A stretch of 64,000 bases of DNA from Ophthalmolycus amberensis (taxonomy: Eukaryota > Chordata > Actinopteri > Perciformes > Zoarcidae), in NCBI GenBank assembly GCA_024529925.1, contig JAFEUB010001205.1, positions 806,001-870,000 of the forward strand. The letters are read 5' to 3'. Shown in pieces: positions 24,920 to 36,900 of this stretch. A program made the translations under genes and the position numbers. Under the pieces are notes generated by a model. That model had not been told where the DNA came from. It saw only the letters and a list, made by a program, of their open reading frames with translations, and did no database searches. Position 1 is the stretch's first letter. Every line of letters starts with the position of its first letter.

Positions 24920-27900
24920 GAGGTAGGATGAGGTGTGGCTCCTCTGGGTGTCCGGGGAGATTCGGGTTACCACAGAGAGCAAAGAGACACAAATCAGGAC
25001 AGCACAACTATCACAACAACAGCCTGACACTTCAGGAGCAGAGCACGTAGCTTAGGGACTGCTGACACGCACAAACACAAAGCCCCTAAGACATAAAAAG
25101 ACAAAGATCAATAATGCGTGCATAACAATAAACAAACTAAAAAAAACTTGCAGTGTATTTGTTTTTCCAGGATCATATATCACACAAGGATCTGGTTAAT
25201 GTAGAAGTCTGCCACAACAGTGAAACTAGTTCCAAAACTAACTAGTCAGACTGTGAAAAACGTTTGCCAAATACTGTAGTGCCCTGATTAAGTAAAAATG
25301 TAATGTGTGGCTTGTTTTGTCTGACCAGAGGGTAATCAGATTACAATGACATAAAACACAGGAAAGCAGTGAATCCTCACACTGAAGAATAAACAAAGAA
25401 ATTAAAATGTCACCACAAGATTTTGACTTTGCTGGCTGCAGCCTGCTCTGTAAACCAATTCATGCTAATTATTCTGAGCAGGCTTTTTGCCATGAAGTGC
25501 CTCTCCACCTGCTCTGTGGTTCTATCAACCATGAAATACTACATGTGACTGTTGGCCTGCAGTCGTCTATACCAGGTGTTCTCAACCTCCTGATTGTTTT
25601 CCAAGGAACACCTTTCCAAATAAAGGAGAGAAAAACACAGCATGAAGACAAAAGGAGAAAAGAATAAACTGGGCTGTAAACATTTAAAGCTGTAATGACC
25701 AAATCAAATATTCTGCTTAGCCTCCCCCATCACTGCCTGCCATTAATCCGCATTTAATAAACTCAGGGTCATATTTCATCACCAAATGCTTTGGAGATTT
25801 TACTGGTGCAGGGTAGTCTCCAGCATTACTTTTTCCTTTCAAAAAACAATCTACAATCAGCTATATTGTGTTTTTAATGGAAGTGAAAGGAAGAAATACA
25901 ATTTAGTAGCTTGCTAGTCAGCTGGAAATCCAAGGACTTAAGAGTAAAAACCTCTTTCTTCCATTAAAGGTAAGGATTTACAAAAACTCCAGACCAGACT
26001 ATGGCAGGACTAATCACCGGTAGCATCCTACACTGGGAACCTTCAAAGATATTTTATTGTAAATCCCACTTGATTGGCTGAAGAGACTGTACTGAGAGTC
26101 TCTGTGCACGTGTTTGTCTGTGAGGGAGCATGATAGCCAGACAGGAGGGGTCATGGAGGAGTGGTAGCCTATTTTGGCTGAGGCTGGCAGACACTGAGAC
26201 ACTCAGCAGGGGAGCAGAACTCTGCTCTGGCTTGATAAGAGCCACGGGGGCCTAAGCCTCATGTAGCAGCGACTGATCAAAATGAGCGCCGAGCCACGGC
26301 GGACTGGCTCGAGATCACACTTGCACATGCAAATCCACAATCACGTGCACAAGCTCAGACTCAGAAATACTTGCGACACAGTCTATCGTCACAGACGACG
26401 TATGTAGACTGTCAAATCTATGCTTTTAGCTTCTCTCTCTTTGGGAACATATGGAGAATTATGTATTAGACTCCCATGGTTTATTAAGTGCTCTTTCAAC
26501 CTGAGGAGGGCAGTATTCATGCTGACTTATCTTTTGACAAAGACACTTTCAAGTAAGCAAACATTGAAATGTCTGAGAATTGCATGACTTTAAAAGCTGC
26601 TCTTCAAAAGAAAGCACATGTTTCATGATTGTGATTGTACAGTACAGAGTTCAATAATATTGCCTTAAAAGTAATTTGTTGTTCCTGGTCATGATCTGTT
26701 ATTGGTTAAAACTTGAAAAGAGTAAATCCATAGCTGTGCTGTATGTATGTGTGAGCGTGATGGGTGTTAGTTCAAATCCTTTGATAATGTGGGTGATAAT
26801 AAGAACATGACAAATACAACATTGCTCAGGCACAAAATAAATATACATACTGTAAGCGTTTTTAAAGGAACTAAAGAAATGAGGAGAGACGTGGGGAAGC
26901 GAGATGTACATGGATAACCCATTCCTCCTCTAGCCCTTTTTTCCCTCCATCCCTCAGCCCGCTTTTCCACATGGCAGCTCCTGCCTCCATGCAGAATTCA
27001 AGGCTTAATGGAGGGGAGCTAAGTCCTTGGCCACACAGCGGGTAAATACTGTACTTTCTCCGAGAGATGCGCTGGCGCTGGCTATGCGCGTTGCTTTCGT
27101 GGGATTCATTCAGGCAGAAAGCACAGAGCGGGCACCATGACAGCATCTTGCTGGTGGCCTGACTGTCGCGGACAAAGCCGACTCCAGTTCAACTCACTTA
27201 ACCTTTGTGCTTTAGTGTTTACTTTTCACTTTAATGTCACCGGCAGCATTGAGCATAAACAGCCGGAGCATGGAAAAAGAGAAACGTATTGGTGGAAAGC
27301 TAGCTTTAAGAATACACTACATACAAAGACAATGCAGGCCTCACCGCCTGCAGCATTCTTAGATGCAAGTTTTACATTCTTAGGTTTTAGGTGGTGTTTT
27401 CCCATGAGACTTACTTTTGACATTGAGATACATGGACTTGCTGACATCAGCTCCAACGTCGTTGCTGACTCTACACAGGTAGAAGCCACTGTCTTCTTCC
27501 AGCACATGCTTGATGAACAGAGAGCCGTTGACCCGCACCTCGATCCGAAAGCCTGAGTTGAGGGCGATGGGTCTGAACTGAGGGACCCCGGCGCCTGTCA
27601 GAGGGGACAGAGTGAGTGTTAGTGTGAGGATTAGGCCTAAATACAGGAAAACTAGTTACTATTGTACCCCTTTATCTCAGACATGTCTCAGGATTTAGAG
27701 CTAGCCCAAACACAATCACTGAAATTCATTCGAACCCTACAACAACATTTCTGCTATAAAAATGATGGTGGATCAATTTTCTATGACTATCAGATATGCT
27801 AACACACCCAAAACAGCTAAATCAGCATGGGGAGGAATACACTGTGAGGAGTTATTGAAGAGCAACAATTGAAGAAGGCCATATCATGTTGACATACCTC

Positions 27901-30900
27901 TGATATTCTAATGCGATTTATTATAATTGTACCGCATTCTATTAAGGTTTTTGAATGAAGCTTTTCTGTCGTCATATTTTATGATATCATTACCGCCCAA
28001 AAAATGTAAAAACCTCGGACAAAATTCTTAATATAAAGGATTCATAAAGAGATTAATCGGATTAAATGAGTTTGTCTTTTTGAAATAAACTTTCTTTCAA
28101 TGCAACTCGTCAGTGCACGCCTCTCTTTGTGTGCGGTAAGAGGGAGAGCAAACAGTTCTTTGACCGCGGTTTAGAAGTTGTTTTAGGCTAAACACCAACA
28201 TATATGGACTGAAGCAGAATATTTCATTTAAATCCATCTTTTTTTCAATCAATTTTGTCCTTTGGACTTCATAATGCTCTGGAGTTATGGAAAAATGTAG
28301 TCTGAAACAGTCCTACGCAGGTCACCACTGGAATCTAATTCTACAAATAGAAAAATACTAATCAGTGTTTCCCCCATATTCATTCTGCCACTGCTAAAAT
28401 TTCACATGATCATAAATATCCTCTTGTGTTTCACCAAGGGAACTTCTTTAGTATCATCCTCAGCATGTGTACTCACTGTACCTCACTGATAAAACACACA
28501 GCTGCTTTGTATATCCATAGTTGTTTATGGTTAAAGCTACTGTAGATATTCACCAAATACCAACATCTTCTAATTGCTGACAACCTTGTAAACTGTATTT
28601 CAGCAGTGTATATTATTACAATGTATTCATTAGTGGAGATATAGGGGTCTGTGGATGAGATGAGGGGGTAATGGATGTCTAATCCACGCCTGTGGCTTTG
28701 TGAGGCTGTAGTTAAGACACAGTGCTGCTTAGAACCAAATGCTATTGTCAGCAAGCTGACACGCACAAAGCAGAATGCTTACATGCTGATGTTTACCAGG
28801 TATAATGTTGGTCACCATCTTCGTTGAGCATTTTTAGCATTCAAACATTTGAGGCTGGTGAGATTTTTAATAGTTTATAAAGTATTTGGTCATAAACCAA
28901 AGTATTGACCCGATGATGGTGCTCCATGAAATGTCAGAGGATCACCAAAGTTATTACAATTCAGGATTACTGAATGTGTGTATCAAACGCAGTGGCAGGC
29001 CGTGCATTTTATGCCTGGGCCTTCACTGCTGTCCTTGCAGCTGAAATACCACCTTATAACCACATTGTGGCGCCACAGCTATTATTCATTTTTAATGCTC
29101 TAACTATGTACGTCTTCGTATTAAATCGTTCAGTACGAGTCGTTTGAATAACGCTCGAGCATTTAGAAAATGCAAAAGCCTAAATTCAGGAAAATATAAT
29201 GTTCTCAGCTGGTCTGGCTGTGGGATCCACTGTCATTCCTTAATGACAAGCCGCGACCCAAAGAGATTATCATAGGATTTTACTTTCACAACTTGAATGT
29301 TGAACGTACTGCTCTGCAATGTCTTTCCTCCTCTCAGCACCCTCTATCATGGTGCAGCTCAACTCAGTCAGAATGCATTTTGATTGGCTGAGCTGCATCA
29401 CGTGATGTGATTCACTACCCATCAGCCTCTGCTGGCTGTTAAGTTTCGTTTCACGATAGTCACGTGCTCGCCCACTGACCAATCAGCAGCACACTGCACC
29501 TAGCGGGAAAGCTACAGATGAACACTGAGCGGCACGTAATGCTGACGTCATTATAGGCGGCTAGCGGCCGCTGACACATCAAAGAATACGCCCAACATGT
29601 CAAACTAAAGATCTGATTGGTTGAACACTATGACAATCAACAATATCGTCCCCATGTACTTTAATCTGCACTGGCGGCAGGTGAGAGTCTGCAGGCCTCT
29701 GGCTCTGTTCTTACCTGGAGACACAGAGGTGAGATCTGATTGGATAAAAGCTCTACTTAAAACAAGCTGCACTGGAAGCAGAGCAACTGAGGAAGATGGG
29801 AGCTGTGCAATGAGAAAATAAGATGATGGGAAAATGTTTTTATAAATTATAATACATGTAGTGCATTTAAGAAAAATTATTAAATTATAAAATAGATATT
29901 TCTTTTCTTTTAAAAAAAAAAAATATACCGGTATAGCTTTGTGATTCTGTTTAGGCCAGCAGAGAAGGCCTTGCAGGCCCTGACGGCCCGCCACTGATCA
30001 AACGTCATGTCAGTTCTTCCAACAGTGCGAGTTGAGATACTTCATTCAAAACCAATAATGTGAGCCTGATGGTGGCGCTAGAGGGAAAGCCAAAAGGTTC
30101 AGCAAAGTCATCAAGTTTAGCTTCAGATAAGCTTTGCCTTACAGTAACAGTGAATGAGCCTCGGTCATGACTCATAGTAAGTAAGCAATGTCATAAAGAT
30201 CCTTTTTGTTTTCAAGAGTCACTGTTGTTGTGTCCAGCCAGCACGGGATCATGTTAGTTTACTATTTCCATCATCTCTCTCCCGGGGAAAGGAAAAGCTC
30301 TTGCTTCTTATCTCACAGTGCTTGTGTGGACTTGAGGTGGGTGTTATTATGCGTTCAACCTCAAGGCTGTGGACATTATATTTGTTGAGTTGGCTTTCAA
30401 AAAAAGATCATCTACCACAGAGAATACGCTTGCCGTAGGACAGAAAAAAAGTCTCAACATACAACTCAGCGTGATTGTTAAAAAAGAAGTCTTTGAAAAC
30501 ACGTCCAACACTTTCAACGAACCTGGAAGGGACAGCTGTGTGTTACCACATGTAATATATGTGCGAGTGTGTAGCCAAAAGGCACATGTATGTTGCGTGT
30601 TGTGCTGTACCTTTAGAGTACTCCCACTGGATGGTAGGAACAGGATAGCCTTCAGCTGAGCAGTTGAGTATCACTGCCTTCCCATAGATGCCGTCCTGGT
30701 CCTTCGGTTGCACCACAAATTTGGGAGGAACTGCAAGACAAGTAGACATTACATTATACTTATTCATCCCAACATGCAATATATATGTCTACTGATCAAT
30801 AACAGCTCACTTTGAAAGAAATCTCTCGAGGTCTTTCACTAACCAATCCTCAGTCTTAAGAGTGTTTTTCATTGAATTCGGGGAGAAAGATCAAGGACCA

Positions 30901-33900
30901 ATATAAACCTTACAGATAATAGTTGGGTGAAAAACTGGTCATTTGGATCTGATACTGACACCCACCACTATGTTTTCTGTCGCCAGCATTCACTCTGTTT
31001 TGTCCCGAAAACTCTTTAAGAGTAAAAGACACAAGGCTCCTTGCTTGTATCTCGTAACCAACCCGCTTCTCTTACCCGCCTTCCCCTTACTCACCTCGGA
31101 CGATGAGCTGGCTCTGGTGCTCCACGGCGGCGGCCTGGTTGCGCGCGACGCAGGTGTAGTTGCCGTTGTGCATCAGCGTGAGGTTGGAGACACGCAGGGA
31201 GCTGGTAAAGTCTATGTTGTCGATGGTGACACCCAGGCTGACCGGGATGGGCCGACCGTCCTTCTGCCAGGTGATGAAGACAGGTTGGTCGCCGGACATG
31301 ACCACGCAGGGGATGAAGACTCGCTGGCCGATGGAAAACTGAGGGAACTCAAATGGGTGGATGGTAGGTGGAACTGGGGATGAGACATTCAAATTCAATT
31401 GCGTGGCAGGAGTTTGACCTCAGGCATACCTACATACCTACAATTTAGGTTTAACAACAGAATTTCTTGTGTAATTTCTTTTTGTGTTTTTTTTAAATCT
31501 TTTAGTTTTTAAAAACGTGACCGATGTGGTCACTGCATCTTCAATGATTTCTTTCTTGTATGGGATAGTGCCATTGTTAAGCACTTTGTTACTTATGTCA
31601 TACGTACATAAAAAAAGACGATGTCTAAATATGCACACGGCATGGCTAAACTACCTAATAAAGCATTGTCATAGCAACTCATTAGTCACAATTCTCTCTT
31701 TATCACAGAGTTAGTTCCCAATATTAAAACACCATGCTGTGATTTTGCAGGAACGAGAAAAAATATTTTATTACCTCTACAAACGTGAAGCGGCTGAATT
31801 CTCACTCAAACAACATGCATGCAACATTCTCTCTCACTGTCTCTCGCTCTCTGGGGACACCGTAGCCATCGTGAGAACCTAGATGCGTTGGAAAATTAAT
31901 GATTTAAAATAACATTGGAATAAGCTGCACTTCAGCGCTTATTTAATTCACAACAAAATAGGCATAATAGGCTCCTGGGGATTCCCTCTCGGCAGCGCTG
32001 GAATGCTAAGCAGCCAAGAGGCAAATTAGCCGAGGCGGAATGGAGGTGTAGCTTTGTCTACGCTGTGTGTGCCCCCCCCCCCCCTCGCACACTTGTTTGC
32101 AGCGTCAAGACCCGCCAGAGAGAGAGGGTGTTGCCCATCCCGACATTTCAAATCATGCAGCGTCATTGAAGAAAGAAAGCCATCTGAGGTTATCATCGCC
32201 CAGGCTCAGCTCAGCGCCGCTGCATATTCAGATGAGCCCCAGATAAGCTGGCCGGGATGATGGAGATGGTGCTTCGCTATCAGTGATGCGAGTGTGTTTT
32301 CATTACAGGTCGTGGTATACAAATATCCCTCTGCATATCTGTGTTGTCTGCGACAAGGAACTGTTTAGATACTAAGGTGATGCTGTAATGTATCTTTTCA
32401 ATGCGATGAGCTGCATGTACGCCAGATGGAAAGACACAGGGTCAGTGTGCAGACTGATGAAGAGATTCCGTCTTAGCATCCAAGAGATTAATGATGGAGT
32501 AAACATGAACGTACTGCCGTATGATTCCGTATTCACATCTCAAATAAATGGCCTAAGCTGCTTACTTGACACTTCAGGTTGATAATAATCCTGATGGAGT
32601 ACCGATGATTACACACAGCTACGGCGGCTAAATCTTGTGCTATTTTCCTTAAAATAAAGTCCCGGCTTAATATCCAGTGTTGAGTCATGAACTGTAGCTG
32701 AAGACAGATCAGACTGAGGTTCATACCTTTCACAGTAACATAGACGCTCTGGTGTGTGGAGAGCTGTGGCTGCACCAGCACGTTGCATGTGTATTCGCCT
32801 TCATCCACATCCTTCTGCACGTCAAACAGCTTCAGGGTGCCGTTGTTCTCAAAGGCCCGCTGGCGGTGGTTGTATGGCAGCAAATTGGAGTCCTTGTACC
32901 ACTTGATGGAGTAGTATGGGTAGCCAATGACGCGGCAGTGTATGTACATGTCCCGCCCAGCGATGGCAGTGAGGTTTTTCATTGGTCTGATGCTGGCAGG
33001 CCCTTGAAGGACACATTGGAGAGACAACTCTCTTAAAATGATTTTGAGGCAGGGGGGGTGCTCAAAAAGACAGCTGTGCTGTGTTGTGTGTGTTTTCAGG
33101 ACACCACAAACATGCCGCCAACATGCCTTGATTCATTCCGACAGCAAGAAATCAAAACATTGCCTGGATTTATTTAGGAGATCCAGACCGCCTGACTAAA
33201 AAATTCCTCATGGTAAGTCAAAGAAAAAGGAAATCATCCCCAGTGGACCCGTTCTGCTCTGCTCTGTTTTTCTTCATATCACTTGTGCTTTTTGCCTTGT
33301 GAGAACCAGGGGCTCATGTACCCTTCTGTTTGAGCCTATAGTGAATATCACCTTGCGCTGCCACCTCTTCGGTGCCGGCTGTGATTGCCTCTGACAAGCA
33401 TTAGAGTGGAATGGTCCCTCTCCCCACTCATGAAGCTATTATCAAAACCATTACTCATGTTGCCAGTTTTCGCACACACTTGTGAAAAACCAACAGAATA
33501 ACCAATGGGCTTCCATAGCTCAGTGTCTATCAGGGAAATGGACTATTAGGCTTCTCTTTAAAGCACTATAGAAGACAGTTTAACTAGGCTCTGTAGTGTA
33601 CTTTGAGCACAAGCATATCCTGGGTTGCTACTCTCTTTAGCACGATTAAGGAGCCAACGATGTGAGAAACAGTCATTACACTTTCTCTGCAATGGCACCT
33701 GTGGAGATTTATCTTCATTGCTTGGCTGCATTCGGCATCCACGGACCCTCGCTTAAGGGCTGGAGGATCGCCCTATTTAGCCTTACAACATGCAAGAGTG
33801 AACACAATCAAATTAAACCAATCAGTGCACAGAAAGTGTCATTCCCTCTCTGCAATATAGAAATACTAATAGCCTTGAAGCAAGTACAGAAAGCTTGAGC

Positions 33901-36900
33901 GTCCCGGTATTACCGCTACATGACAACAAGCAGCCCAGCCAACCATGTCCCTGTAGAGAGCAGATAGCACTACAGTCATACACTGGAGCTAACACTAAAT
34001 CACCCTAATGGCGTCCCAATATAAAGCTATCAGCAGGTGTTGGGTAGGATGCGGGGCATTAGAAAAGTTAATGCTGACAGCAGTGACTGATGATAAGAGG
34101 AGCCAGTGCAGGAGGCTGTAACAGTGTCTGCTGTATTCTGAGCACTGAAGCTACGATATCAAGTTTCTAAATGGAAAAACTAGCAGCACATCCGATGACT
34201 AAAAATAAAAACTAATTGACAGATTTAGTCAGGCCTTCTTGCAAGATCTGCACATCCCAGGCACTTTAAACATAGCCAATTCAAAAGGAAATGAATCAAG
34301 ACACGTTGATGTGTATATGTGATGGTGTGTTGGAAGAGTTGATCTGACAAGCACCTCTTACGTTTATTCGCGCCTGGTAGGAAACTGTCCCGGCCGAGTT
34401 GTTGCAGATGCAGCGATACACCCCTCCGTCGGGCACCTGGGACTGGCTGATGTTGAGGTGGCTGACCACGTGGCCCTCGGCGTTGGTGTAGTGGGAGATG
34501 CGGTGGCGGCTGTCCCGCACCACGGGTTCGTCGTCCAGGGTCCATGTTACCCGGGGCTCCGGCGTGCCCTTCACAGTGCACGGCAGCGACACAAACTCAT
34601 TGATGTTGGAGACCTTCTCGCTGAATGAAGCCAGAATCTTGGGGGTGCCATCTGGGTAGTGGAAGGAGACACACGTGGTAATGTGAAATGTATAGGACTC
34701 ATTTAATAGATAGGGCTGTACTGAATACTTCAAAGCATAATTCATAATGTTGACATTCAACTTCTAAATAAAAATTTAAATGCTGCAGAACTGTCCATTC
34801 ATTCTGTTTAAATCCAGTATTTCTGCACAGTTTCATATAAATATCAGGCTAAACTAAGATTATTAGTATTGTACTATTTGTAGAATTAGATTGACTTGAG
34901 TGATCCAAACGTTTCTAATAACTCCAGAGCGTTTTAAAGTCCAAAAGTAAATTATTTCTTTCACTGCAGTCAAAAATGTGTTTGTTGCCCCTGCTTGCTG
35001 CACACAAAGGAAGCCAGCACATGTATTAACAGTGTGGTCTAGCAGCAATCTAACAGCACCATTAATTCGATTTATTTTCTTTCCCCCCATTTCTTTAGGC
35101 TGATGACGTCATAACTCACGACGGCAGACATTCAAAGCTTCATCAGAAAACCTCAATAGAAGATTCAAATTTCGAAAGGAAAGAAATTGGGCACAGCCCT
35201 AACAATAGATCCTTTTATAAATGAGAATCTATTCAGAATTTCTTTTTCATTGCAATACATTCATGTCCGCTGCATAAAAAGCTAAATCAGAGTGTAAAGC
35301 AGATTAATAGAGCTCCTTTCTCTGGCTCCACAGCTTCATTGATTATCAATATTCTCCTTACATTGGTGCGGTCATGGGAGGCAGACACTGCAGCAACAAG
35401 ATTGTGTAACAATATGCAGGCCTCTTTCAGAAAATCTAATAAAGCTGAGCTGTACTGCAGCACCACGTACACTGTCTGGATTTGAACATGAACACACAGT
35501 TTGGATTCACACGTTCATACACAAATACAAGTACACGCAACAAAAAGACATTATACATATAAAGTACTGTATGATTACTGCCCCCACCCTCACATCTCCA
35601 GTAAGATCACTGTGAATTCTGACCTTCCAGTATGACTTGGACAAAGTCCTGGGCGGATATCTTGCCGTGTCTGGCGAAACACTGATAGGCTCCTCCATCG
35701 CTTTTGGCCATACCAGCCATGATCAGGTTCTCCCTGTTTTGGCCTGTCATGCGAACGCTGTTACTGGGGTAGATGAGCTCTCCGTTGCGGTACCAGGATA
35801 ACTGGTACTCCTCGGAGCCGGTTACACTGCACGACAGTGAAACCTGGCTTCCCACGCTGCCCTTCACCTTCCGCGGGTTCACCACGACCTTCAGGGGCTC
35901 TGTAGGTTAGGAACTTTTGGTATTATTTGTTTTCTGTAGTTTAATAAACAAGATGTCATTAGTTTGCCAGTGAAAGATTCAAAATGCTACGTGTAGAACC
36001 ATACAAATCTGAAGCAGCATCTTTAGCTGCCTAGCTTGTCAGTGTTGAGGCATTATACCACTGATACAAATCAACCCAAATGACGTATCACTGGCTCATG
36101 ATACTGACCTTTTACCAGCAGCCTGCCGACCACCTCAGCATTGCCGTAGCCATTCCACACCTCACACACATACGTCCCTGTGTCGCTGGACTGCGCTCTC
36201 TCTATCAACAGGCCTGTCACACTCTGTCTGAAGCGAGTGTCGGGCTCCAGCGGCCGGTTGTCCTTCAGCCAGCGGTATTTGGGTGCGGGGTGACCGGAGG
36301 CCTTGCAGGGCAACTCCACTCGATGAGACGCCATCACCTCGCGCCGCTCAAAGCTGTCCAGGATGTGTGGTGCTGAGTTGATGGGGTCTGCAAGGGGAAA
36401 ATAGGGTGTAGTAGAGGTTTGAGTTATTTTTGTTGTCACTTCTGACCAATTTCCAAACCCTAGTTCTGATGCCTATCAAGTTATATGTGGAGTTGAGAAT
36501 GGGATCATTGCCAGAGTGACACACTCGTATTTTTTTCCACTTGTCCTGTTGGGCAAGTGGGTCTGAAATCTACTTCCCCAAAGTACATTTTTTCTTGCCC
36601 CTATAAAAATTGCTTTATTTATCAGCGGTTAACAAATAACAAAGACTAAAGTTACAGTAATTGGCATGTTAAATCTTTGTTGAATTAAATTCTCTCAAGC
36701 TTGCGGCAAACTGCGCAAAACATTGTTGGAGTTTTGCCCACATCCTCTCTAACACGACCCAACTAAACTCCTGTTTCTAGGTTAATTGATGTGCTTGCTT
36801 GCGCATCGCCGCCATTTTCTCGCGAGGGCCCGATCGGTACTGTGCATGTTCAACGCTCAACAGAGATGAGAAGGAACAAGAGTGGCTCACTCCTTGGCTA

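Larger units (their letters stand above)
19157..27414 (-). other. dscam intron 11 (8.3 kb)
   Basis: The largest complete intron in the window, between Ig8b and Ig9a. It contains CA/TG-rich tracts near 19995-20127 and 21484-21582, a CT-rich block at 22436-22510, G-rich stretches near 23394-23450 and 23600-23632, the (CA)n at 24869-24917, and a hairpin at 24306-24333. The many short ORFs have no recognisable domains. No alternative exon was recognised. Confidence 0.65.
27595..30610 (-). other. dscam intron 10
   Basis: 3,016 nt splitting Ig8. The middle third is the hAT element at 28990-29996. The rest shows no recognised feature. Confidence 0.65.
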
